DNA of 7,839 bases from DATEMK01 sp035275625. Its GTDB lineage: Bacteria; Bacteroidota; Bacteroidia; AKYH767-A; OLB10. This document shows, one piece after another, positions 1 to 5,093 of this stretch. Location of the stretch: positions 1-7,839 of the forward strand of contig DATEMK010000125.1 of assembly GCA_035275625.1 (NCBI GenBank), read 5' to 3'. The position numbers and the translations under genes are program-made. Positions within the stretch are counted from its first letter, which is position 1; each line of letters begins with the position of its first letter. The notes below the pieces were generated by a model. That model was not told where the DNA came from. It did no database searches and saw nothing but the letters and a program-made list of their open reading frames with translations.

Positions 1-1
1 C

Positions 2-247
2 GTTTTTCAGAAAAAAAAGACTTCTTTGCGGGCTGAAAAGGGTTCTTTGCAGAAAAAGAAGACTTCTTTGCGATCTAAAAAGGGTTCTTTACAGAAAAAA
101 AAGACTTCTTTGGGGACTAAAAAGGGTTCTTTGTAAAAAAAGAAGACTTCTTTGCGGACTAAAAAGAGTTCTTTAGAGAAAAAGAAGGCTTCTTTGCGGA
201 CTAAAAAAGGTTCTTTGCAAAAAAAGAAGGCTTCTTTTTTCCGTTAA
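2..247 (+). pseudogene. 3' end of a possible Lys-rich repeat protein, with in-frame stop
   Basis: The + strand frame starting at base 2 is open from the window edge to TAA at 134-136. After that stop it again reads sense codons to a TAA at 245-247. The product is a 14-residue repeat close to KKKTSLRTKKGSLQ, that is two heptads. The stop replaces the Gln codon that ends most copies and is one C-to-T change from CAA. The frame ends 18 bp before a hairpin terminator, as expected for a real gene end. Against coding: a - strand frame is also open across the array (Phe/Lys/Glu-rich, no start codon seen), so open frames may simply follow from the repeat. I recognise no family and infer no function. 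The 5' part lies outside the window. Confidence 0.3.
11..247. repeat. 42-bp tandem repeat array, about 5.6 copies
   Basis: Units begin at 11, 53, 95, 137, 179 and 221 with an exact 42-bp period and no indels; the last unit is cut short. Each unit is itself an imperfect dimer of 21 bp, because both halves share the core TTCTTTG preceded by an A-rich block. Within each unit AAAGAAG and CTTCTTT flank one central base, so each could form a small hairpin. There are no unique spacers, so it is not a CRISPR array. The period is a multiple of three and the copies differ only by substitutions, which is compatible with coding, but copy 3 has an in-frame stop on the + strand. Confidence 0.9.
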
Positions 248-265
248 AAAGGCAGCGAAAGCAAA

Positions 266-302
266 AAAAAATGCTCCTTATTTATAAAGAAGCATTTTTT
301 CT
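266..302 (+). terminator. Rho-independent terminator, probably bidirectional
   Basis: The stem 266-279 pairs with 287-300: AAAAAATGCT against AGCATTTTTT, then one C/A mismatch and three further pairs, around a 7-nt loop. It ends in a T-run on the + strand, and the A-run on its left side gives a T-run on the - strand. It follows the end of the repeat frame at 247 and separates it from the RAYT element. Confidence 0.7.
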
Positions 303-338
303 TAACCGTCTAATTTGTTTTATTATTTTGCGACTTAA

Positions 339-373
339 CACCCGGCAGGTCGCGAAGCACCTGCTGGGTTTGA
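339..373 (+). repeat. Left REP-like hairpin of the RAYT element
   Basis: CCCGGCAGGT (341-350) pairs with ACCTGCTGGG (359-368), ten pairs with one G/T wobble. The apex holds GCGAAGC (352-358), a heptamer known as an unusually stable DNA mini-hairpin (sheared G/A closing a single-base loop). The 35 bases 339-373 recur as an exact reverse complement at 1070-1104, on the other side of the transposase gene. Confidence 0.85.
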
Positions 374-544
374 TGAGCCTACACTCCTGACAAAGAAATT
401 AAAATAAAATATTTAATACTTTCGAACCATGCCTGATGGAAATATTCCTTTACAACCGGTCAAACATTTCATATTTATAACCATGCAGTTGGAAAAGAGA
501 ATTTATTTGAACGTGATGAAGATTACATCTATTTTCTAAAAAAG

Positions 545-1057
545 ATGAAAGAGCATCTTTTACCTGTCTGTGAAGTTCTTTCCTATTGCCTGATGCCAAA
601 CCATTTTCATCTTATCATCCGGTTTAATGAAACAGAGACAGTAAAACAATTTTTCAAGTCTAAAAAGACCGGGAAGTTGAGTATTGATGAACTAATACAA
701 CAAAATGAAAATTATTTGGGAAAAGAATTGAGCCAGGTCTGCTCTAATTTTTTTAATACCTATTCCAAACATTATAATTTTGTTAAAAGCCGGACAGGTA
801 CCTTATTTAAAAGAACTTTTCGGAGAAAGGTGATTGATGATTTGGATTATTTAAAAACTTTGATTTGCTATATACATCAAAATCCTGTTGCTTCAGGATT
901 TGCGGAGAACATATCCCAATGGAAATATTCTTCTTATAATGCGATAATAGGTACGCAACCTACTTTGGTGAAAAGAGCATTTATAATAAGCTTGTTTGAT
1001 GATTTGGAAAATTATAAATATTGCCATTTAAAGGATATAGAACTGGAAATTGACTGA
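545..1057 (+). CDS. REP-associated tyrosine transposase (RAYT, Y1_Tnp), N-terminus frameshifted
   Basis: This is a single-strand DNA transposase of the IS200-like Y1 family. The HUH metal-binding motif is in MPNHFHLII (His20 and His22 of the 170 residues from ATG 545). The family blocks TGTLFKRTFRRK (about 84-95) and YIHQNPVASGF (109-119; Tyr109 is the likely nucleophile) follow, then WKYSSY and a typical acidic C-terminus. The ATG at 545 is internal to the domain: the same frame is open upstream to 437 and encodes the family-like GQTFHIYNHAVGKENLF, but has no ATG, GTG or TTG there. ATG 429 in another frame encodes MPDGNIPLQP, which would join in sense if one base were added at about 457. The intact protein would be about 209 residues. 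It lies between inverted REP hairpins, its presumed substrates. Family assignment is firm; activity is doubtful. Confidence 0.85.
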   Translation: MKEHLLPVCEVLSYCLMPNHFHLIIRFNETETVKQFFKSKKTGKLSIDELIQQNENYLGKELSQVCSNFFNTYSKHYNFVKSRTGTLFKRTFRRKVIDDLDYLKTLICYIHQNPVASGFAENISQWKYSSYNAIIGTQPTLVKRAFIISLFDDLENYKYCHLKDIELEID

Positions 1058-1069
1058 GTGCTTCTCTTC

Positions 1070-1104
1070 TCAAACCCAGCAGGTGCTTCGCGACCTGCCG
1101 GGTG
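1070..1104 (-). repeat. Right REP-like hairpin of the RAYT element
   Basis: Exact reverse complement of 339-373. CCCAGCAGGT (1075-1084) pairs with ACCTGCCGGG (1093-1102), and the apex reads GCTTCGC on the + strand, so GCGAAGC on the - strand. It starts 13 bp after the transposase stop codon and marks the right end of the element. Confidence 0.85.
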
Positions 1105-1126
1105 GTGGGTTTCATGATATTTTAAA

Positions 1127-1488
1127 TTAATAATTTTTTAGAACAATAATTTTTTTTGAAATCGTTTTTGATTTTCCTTGAATGTTTATTAAATACAATC
1201 CATCCAGTAAATCATTAATTTCGATTTTCTTATTTCCTTTTAATTTTCTTTTTATAAATAACTTACCTTCCTGATTATAAATAAACAGATCAAAAGTTTG
1301 GAAATCATCAAACAAACTTAAGTCTATGGTTACCACATGAGAAGGATTTGGATATACCTTAATTATATCATCGTTTTCAAATTCCTGACTAAACAACCAT
1401 AATTGACAAAATGCAGAGTCACTTGAAACGCAAATATCATCGATATAATAATAACCATTCCGATATTCATTTCCTGGAGCTATTACCC
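1127..1488 (-). CDS. C-terminal part of T9SS cargo protein with type A sorting domain (split by frameshift)
   Basis: This frame reads VIAPGNEYRNGYYYIDDICV and then about 80 residues matching the Por-secretion tail: VYPNPS, a beta-rich middle, DGLYLINI and a Lys-rich end (KKIIVLKNY). In Bacteroidota such tails direct export through the type IX secretion system and are removed or exchanged at the cell surface. It has no credible start; the first usable codon is TTG at 1396, inside the protein. YYYIDDICV is the usual last strand of the jelly-roll domain whose beginning is encoded in the other frame upstream, so this is the second half of one gene and not a separate protein. About 119 codons belong to this part. 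Confidence 0.75.
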
Positions 1489-2127
1489 CCCTCCCACAAC
1501 ATGTAATGAGTCAGTATTAAAAAAATTTTTAAAATTTCCAATTGTTATGTATAACTCGCCACCTTGAGATATAAAATCACCTTGAAATTCCATCCAATTC
1601 AATTTATCAATTAAAAAATTACCCTGAAGGTTTTCAACCTGCGCATTAACAGGTAATTCATTCCAATTGTTGCTGGTTATACTATTGTTAGAAAAATATA
1701 CTCCTAAATCATCAGTTGCAGTATTTGAGCTATCCGATAATGAAACAAAAAAGTTTATGAAATATTTCTGACCTGCTACCAGCGTATCGCTTAATTTCGC
1801 TTCAATATACTCGCGATAGGTAGTTTGATTAGACGTAAAATAATATAAAAATACCCCTACATAACCTTCTCCGGAATGTGCAGATTGATAACCAAAATAA
1901 TTGGCAGGTACACTAAAATAAGTAGTCGGTATTGGTGGGGCGCAAGCATTGAAATAATCTGGTGTACCCAATGTCGGCTGAAACCAAGAAATGGTATGAT
2001 GTATTTGTGATGCATTATCGGGACATGTATCAAACTGCTCAAAATCTCCATTAGTCACTAAATTCACTTGTGCCTTCAATAAGTTGTTTAACATAGTAAT
2101 AAGAAATATTATCCAAATCTTTTTCAT
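1483..2127 (-). CDS. N-terminal part of secreted T9SS cargo protein, jelly-roll-like domain
   Basis: From ATG 2127 the protein opens with MKKIWIIFLITMLNNLLKAQ, a Sec signal peptide with likely cleavage near AQ. An ATG six codons earlier (2145) would only lengthen the front, and a weak -7-like box TACTTTTA (2152-2145) overlaps it, so I prefer 2127. The mature part (LVTNGDFEQFDTCP, SWFQPTLGTPDYFNAC, NYFGYQSAHSGEGYVG, YIEAKLSDTLVAGQKY) resembles the galactose-binding-like beta-sandwich seen in many Bacteroidota extracellular proteins. The frame ends at TAA 1483 just after a run of six G (1491-1486), while the natural continuation lies in the next frame. Restored, the protein would be about 333 residues ending in a sorting tail. 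The ligand is unknown; surface adhesion or glycan binding is only a guess. Confidence 0.75.
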   Translation of the reverse strand: MKKIWIIFLITMLNNLLKAQVNLVTNGDFEQFDTCPDNASQIHHTISWFQPTLGTPDYFNACAPPIPTTYFSVPANYFGYQSAHSGEGYVGVFLYYFTSNQTTYREYIEAKLSDTLVAGQKYFINFFVSLSDSSNTATDDLGVYFSNNSITSNNWNELPVNAQVENLQGNFLIDKLNWMEFQGDFISQGGELYITIGNFKNFFNTDSLHVVGGG

Positions 2128-2195
2128 GACATTTAATTTTAACATAAAAGTACGCTAAAAAATAAAATAAAACTAGTTGGTACTGGGAGCAGGTT

Positions 2196-2312
2196 TTAAA
2201 GTTGCCGGCAAAAAGAAAAGGGAAAGGCTGCTGCAATTTCCTTATTTGTTTTTCCTTTAGCTACTTCTGCAACAATTTCCTTTTCACGTTCGGTTAAATG
2301 GTTTTCACTCAT
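2196..2312 (-). pseudogene. Truncated LuxR/GerE helix-turn-helix remnant (38 codons)
   Basis: From ATG 2312 the frame reads MSENHLTEREKEIVAEVAKG then KTNKEIA, the unmistakable first half of a LuxR-type DNA-binding domain (consensus LTxREKEVLxLIAxGxTNKEIA). It then diverges to AAFPFSFCRQL and stops at 2196. The recognition helix (usually VxTHRxxIxxKL) is missing, and I did not find it in the other - strand frames just downstream, so it could not bind DNA in the normal way. There is no receiver domain in front; it begins only a few residues before the motif, as stand-alone Bacteroidota GerE proteins can. It lies about 170 nt downstream of a strong promoter and the structured segment 2378-2487. 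A rearrangement that joined it to the front of the T9SS gene is the simplest explanation. Confidence 0.65.
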
Positions 2313-2377
2313 GATAAATGGTTTTAAGAAAAAAATCGGTTTATTCAACAACTAAAAATTTATTCCATACAGATATC

Positions 2378-2487
2378 TTTTCTCTTTCTAATCGCCTTAA
2401 AAGAGAAAGCAACCTGCAACAAGTCACCGCAGTTGTTGTGTCTCCAGGAGGAACCGAAGATTGTTTTGCCGGTGAGAGCAAAACAAG
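2378..2487 (-). ncRNA. Candidate structured RNA, four hairpins with loop-loop pairing
   Basis: Four hairpins lie in tandem: TTTCTCTTT 2379-2387 with 2400-2408 (12-nt loop); CAACAA 2417-2422 with TTGTTG 2433-2438 (10-nt loop); CTCC-A-GGAG 2442-2450; and TTGTTTTGC 2461-2469 with GCAAAACAA 2478-2486 (8-nt loop). The second and fourth loops contain TCACCG (2424-2429) and CGGTGA (2470-2475), perfect complements that could form a 6-bp kissing interaction. An alternative CTGC/GCAG pairing competes with the second stem. A consensus promoter just outside, on the - strand, would start transcripts at about 2486-2484; wobble pairs that extend two of the stems favour the + strand slightly, so orientation is not certain. 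No T-run follows on either side. It could be an independent RNA or the leader of the LuxR remnant. I cannot assign a known class. Confidence 0.45.
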
Positions 2488-2491
2488 ATTA

Positions 2492-2523
2492 CAAAGGTAT
2501 AGCAAAATAAATTCAGAAAACAA
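2492..2523 (-). promoter_or_regulatory. Bacteroidota sigma-ABfr-type promoter
   Basis: On the - strand a -33 element TTG (within TTTTTG, 2526-2521) is followed after 21 bases by TACCTTTG (2499-2492), a perfect match to the Bacteroidota -7 consensus TAnnTTTG. The start site would fall at about 2486-2484, at the edge of the structured segment. This is the clearest promoter in the window. Confidence 0.6.
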
Positions 2524-2588
2524 AAACCGAATGTTAACTTATTAATAAATACAAACAAATTAACTTTCGTTTTCTATTTTTACCCCGA

Positions 2589-3281
2589 ATGAAACAGGCA
2601 TTAATTCTTTTGCACGGAGCCATCAGTTCTAAAAAACAATTTGATCCTCTATTGCCTTTTATAGATGATCAATTTGAAGTACACGCCCTTAATTTCCCCG
2701 GTCATGGCGGCAGTGAAATCCCTGCTGAGCCATTTTCCATCCCCATGTTTGCATCGTCTGTACTGGATTATCTTGACCGGGAAAAAATCAGTGCAGCTTC
2801 TATTTTCGGGTATAGCATGGGAGGCTATGCCGGGTTGTATCTAGCTGCGCATTACCCTCAGCGCGTTAAAAAACTTTTTACCCTTGCCACAAAACTGGAG
2901 TGGACAGAACAAATTGCAGAAAAAGAAACGGCACAGCTTAACCCCGCAAAAATTTCAGAGAAAGTTCCTGCTTTTGCAAAATATCTTGCACAAACTCATT
3001 ACCCGCAGGACTGGCAAAAAGTCCTTCAAAAAACATCTGGAATGCTTTTACATTTGGGAAAATACCCGGTGCTTTCCAAAAAAGATTTTCAGCAAATCAA
3101 GATTCCTGTTATCATAGGTTTGGGCGAATTGGATAAAATGGTCAGTGTTGATGAATCTGAAAATGCAACAGGACATTTGGAAAACGGGCAACTGCTGATG
3201 CTTCCATCCACTCCGCATCCATTTGAAAAAGTGAACCACCACTCCCTGTCAGGTTACATGAATAGTTTTTTCTCCGGATAA
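2589..3281 (+). CDS. Alpha/beta-fold hydrolase
   Basis: A 230-residue cytoplasmic alpha/beta hydrolase without signal peptide. In order: strand and oxyanion region LILLHGAISS (5-14), NFPGHGGS (35-42), the nucleophile elbow GYSMGG with Ser76, a helical lid region at about 100-165, GLGELDKMVSVDES with probable acid Asp182, and STPHPFEKVNHHS with probable catalytic His210. Length is normal for single-domain members. The substrate cannot be read from the sequence; esters, lactones or thioesters are all possible, and the His context TPHPFEKV differs slightly from the common GGHxP. The ATG follows an AT-rich leader with an imperfect -7 box TAACTTTC (2561-2568) and no Shine-Dalgarno sequence. The gene stands alone: it diverges from the structured segment and converges on the sulfite-oxidase-type gene. 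Confidence 0.85.
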   Translation: MKQALILLHGAISSKKQFDPLLPFIDDQFEVHALNFPGHGGSEIPAEPFSIPMFASSVLDYLDREKISAASIFGYSMGGYAGLYLAAHYPQRVKKLFTLATKLEWTEQIAEKETAQLNPAKISEKVPAFAKYLAQTHYPQDWQKVLQKTSGMLLHLGKYPVLSKKDFQQIKIPVIIGLGELDKMVSVDESENATGHLENGQLLMLPSTPHPFEKVNHHSLSGYMNSFFSG

Positions 3282-3283
3282 AC

Positions 3284-3438
3284 AATTAATTAACTCAAGC
3301 TGCAACCTTATTATTAGAATGCTTCGTGTTTCTTTGTGCCTTTGTGTCTTAGTGGCAATAAGAAACAAGCAGCCACAAAGACACAAAGACACGAAGTTTC
3401 ACAAAGAAAAAATTATAGGTCGCAGCTTGAATTAATTA
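3284..3438. repeat. Long imperfect inverted repeat between convergent genes
   Basis: The outer arms TCAAGCTGCAACCT (3295-3308) and AGGTCGCAGCTTGA (3417-3430) pair with one mismatch. Inner arms 3322-3356 and 3372-3396 are rich in CTTTGTGTCT-type repeats and meet at GTGTCTTAGTGGC / GCCACAAAGACAC around a 15-nt loop. AATTAATTA occurs as a direct repeat just outside both ends (3284-3292 and 3430-3438), with two extra bases on the left. It fills the gap between the hydrolase stop (3281) and the - strand stop at 3452, so it may work as a bidirectional transcription stop, or it may be a small non-autonomous element. Confidence 0.75.
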
Positions 3439-3451
3439 GTTCGGGTTGAAA

Positions 3452-4543
3452 TCAATTTTTCACACTGATTTTTACACGGTGCCATGCATTATTCATGTAC
3501 CCTTTGAAATTCCATATATGGCGGGCATTTTCAGGCTGTGTGTTCGATGCAGTATCATAAGCGCGTGCGATAATTTCGTGTTCACCGTTTTTCAATTCAA
3601 TGTTTGCTTCCCAGAATACCCATGCCCAGTGCCCATTGCCTTCAGTGATGACAGCGGTTGTCCATGTTTCTCCTCCATTTGAAGAAACATCCACGCGGGC
3701 AATTTTTTTTCCGCCACCGCTCATGGCAAATCCCTGCACTAAAATATTTTTACCCGGCAGTATTTCTCCTTCCTTCGGAGCCGTAATTACACAATTCACA
3801 GAGAGCTCGCTCAATTGCAGGCCCGATTTCCAATCCACCGTTTCAGCGCTTGCCTGCGGAGGAAATAACTGGTAAGCATGTGCCTGGAAATAATTATCAG
3901 AAGGTTTTTCCTGCAGCGTGATGCGGGTAAGCCACTTCACGCTGCGTGCACCGATATAACCCGGCACCACGGCACGTAATGGAAAACCGTGAGTGGGTTC
4001 AAGGGGCAGGTCGTTCATTTCATAAGCAAGCAGCACATCATTTGTTAAAGCTTTATCAATTGGTATGGAAGCGCCAAAGCCGACATTCTCACCGTGACGA
4101 AACACATCTTCAGCACCCATGAATTCTACATAAAGAGCGCCTGGCTTAACTCCGGCAGCAGCCAGGACGTCTTTTAACGGAACCCCGCTCCATTTTGCAT
4201 TTCCAATTGCACCCGATTGCCAGGGAACCTCACCGGGAACAGGAGCAACAGCAATCAGCTGATCGCGCCTGTTACCGGCACATTGAAGCGTTGCCATCAC
4301 CGAATGTTTTGGAAAATCATTCTTTAATTTTTCAAGCGATAATTCCAGCTCATTTTCTACCAAACCATTTACTTTTAACCTGAAAGTATTTATATCTATA
4401 TCAGGAACCTCTCCATGATTTCGTATATAAAACAATTCCTGGGGAGTAATGAAATTTTCACGCAGCTTGTCAATCGGAGGTTCTGCATTGACAGGGGTTG
4501 TGGTATGAACTATAAGGTTGGGGTCTTTCTTAAATTTTGCCAT
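3452..4543 (-). CDS. Sulfite-oxidase-family molybdopterin oxidoreductase (heme-free)
   Basis: A 363-residue molybdenum-cofactor enzyme of the sulfite oxidase / SoxC / SorA family. Catalytic domain (about 30-215): ATLQCAGNRR carries the Mo-ligating Cys88, and THGFPLRAVVPGYIGARSVKWL (185-205) is the family's cofactor and anion-site block. The C-terminal Mo-co dimerization domain (about 245-360) shows ARVDVSSNGGETW and the closing NAWHRVKISV. There is no cytochrome b5 or c domain, so electrons must pass to a separate acceptor or to oxygen as in plant sulfite oxidase. The N-terminus MAKFKKDPNLIVHTTTPVNA has no twin-arginine or Sec signal, and no ATG, GTG or TTG in frame just upstream would add one, so a cytoplasmic location is inferred. 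Sulfite is the likely substrate but related members use other small compounds. It follows yciH by 76 bp on the same strand; no cofactor genes are nearby. Confidence 0.9.
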   Translation of the reverse strand: MAKFKKDPNLIVHTTTPVNAEPPIDKLRENFITPQELFYIRNHGEVPDIDINTFRLKVNGLVENELELSLEKLKNDFPKHSVMATLQCAGNRRDQLIAVAPVPGEVPWQSGAIGNAKWSGVPLKDVLAAAGVKPGALYVEFMGAEDVFRHGENVGFGASIPIDKALTNDVLLAYEMNDLPLEPTHGFPLRAVVPGYIGARSVKWLTRITLQEKPSDNYFQAHAYQLFPPQASAETVDWKSGLQLSELSVNCVITAPKEGEILPGKNILVQGFAMSGGGKKIARVDVSSNGGETWTTAVITEGNGHWAWVFWEANIELKNGEHEIIARAYDTASNTQPENARHIWNFKGYMNNAWHRVKISVKN

Positions 4544-4619
4544 ATTCAGAACTGCAAATGCAAAGCTATGGGAAAAAACACAAATTCTAAACAGCGGCCT
4601 CTTATAAAAACGACTAACA

Positions 4620-4964
4620 TTATCCCCCTGCTTTTTTCACCTTATATTTTGCCTCGGTTAAAATAGTAAAAATTTTTTCCCGAAAATCGCCCTGTATAAT
4701 TATTTCTCCGTCTTTCACTGTTCCTCCTGTTCCGCATTTTGTTTTTAACAGCTTTCCTAAATCTTTCAAGTCTTCTTCCCTGCCAATGAACCCGGTAATT
4801 AAGGTAACGGTTTTTCCTCCGCGATGCCTGCTATCCCGAAGCACACGCAAATCCTGCTGTGGCGGTGGTAAAGTGGTTTGTTCCGGCCTGTTTGAATCTT
4901 CAGAACGAAAATCCGGGTTCGTTGAATAAACAATATTTCCTGAGAATTTTCCTTTTTTTGACAT
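4620..4964 (-). CDS. SUI1/eIF1-family translation factor YciH
   Basis: A 114-residue protein with an N-terminal extension of about 45 residues rich in Pro, Gln and charged residues, followed by the SUI1 fold: RHRGGKTVTLITGFIG (47-62), DLGKLLKTKCGTGGTVKDGE (68-87), then IIIQGDFREKIFTILTEAKY and a basic KVKKAGG end. Bacterial YciH is related to eukaryotic eIF1, binds the small ribosomal subunit and affects initiation fidelity in vitro; its physiological role is not settled. The MSKKGKFSG start and length are normal for Bacteroidota homologues. It sits between the lipid kinase gene (129 bp upstream, with a hairpin repeat in the gap) and the molybdoenzyme gene, without obvious functional link to either. 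Confidence 0.9.
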   Translation of the reverse strand: MSKKGKFSGNIVYSTNPDFRSEDSNRPEQTTLPPPQQDLRVLRDSRHRGGKTVTLITGFIGREEDLKDLGKLLKTKCGTGGTVKDGEIIIQGDFREKIFTILTEAKYKVKKAGG

Positions 4965-4984
4965 CTTGAATGAAGGTGATTTGG

Positions 4985-5076
4985 TAATTGGGTAATTAAG
5001 GTAATTGGTTGTTTGGTTTAATTATTTTGATTAATCAAATGAATACTCTTTTCTAATTACCATAATTACCCAATTA
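4985..5076. repeat. Inverted repeat made of GGTAATT units
   Basis: Arms 4985-5008 and 5053-5076 are 24 bp with two mismatches. Each arm holds tandem GGTAATT-type units spaced 8-9 bp. The 44-nt loop contains a separate perfect 14-bp palindrome, TTTGATTAATCAAA (5026-5039), which could be a protein-binding site. The repeat fills almost all of the 129-bp gap between the lipid kinase stop and the yciH start. No T-run follows, so a terminator role is not supported. Confidence 0.75.
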
Positions 5077-5093
5077 ACTTAATCAACTGCTAA

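Larger units (their letters stand above)
339..1104 (+). mobile_element. REP/RAYT element: transposase gene between inverted REP hairpins
   Basis: A Y1 HUH transposase gene is bounded by two perfect 35-bp inverted copies of a hairpin sequence, giving a 766-bp unit. This is the standard layout of REP-associated tyrosine transposases, which descend from IS200/IS605 and act on single-stranded REP hairpins. No target duplication is expected for this class. I did not see a further copy of the REP elsewhere in the window. The transposase frame is disrupted near its N-terminus, so the unit may no longer be autonomous. Confidence 0.8.

Noticed and set aside
11..247. CRISPR array
   Set aside because: The 42-bp units are contiguous without unique spacers and no cas gene is present.
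1857..2236. Two further - strand ORFs overlapping the T9SS gene and the LuxR remnant
   Set aside because: Frame shadows: no motifs, and they overlap a gene with a clear signal peptide and domain.
2461..2486. Rho-independent terminator at the 9-bp hairpin
   Set aside because: No T-run follows the stem on either strand.
2318..2545. Open frames on both strands (75 and 60 codons) across the hairpin region
   Set aside because: Both overlap the same palindromes, show no family motif and no plausible domain; better explained as a structured RNA or repeat.
3446..3875. Plus-strand ORFs inside the sulfite-oxidase-family gene
   Set aside because: Antisense shadows of a well-conserved reading frame.
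4546..4620. 24-codon ORF starting at ATG 4620 and overlapping the yciH stop (TAATG)
   Set aside because: Too short, not recognisable, and in a different frame from the molybdoenzyme; the overlap is probably accidental.
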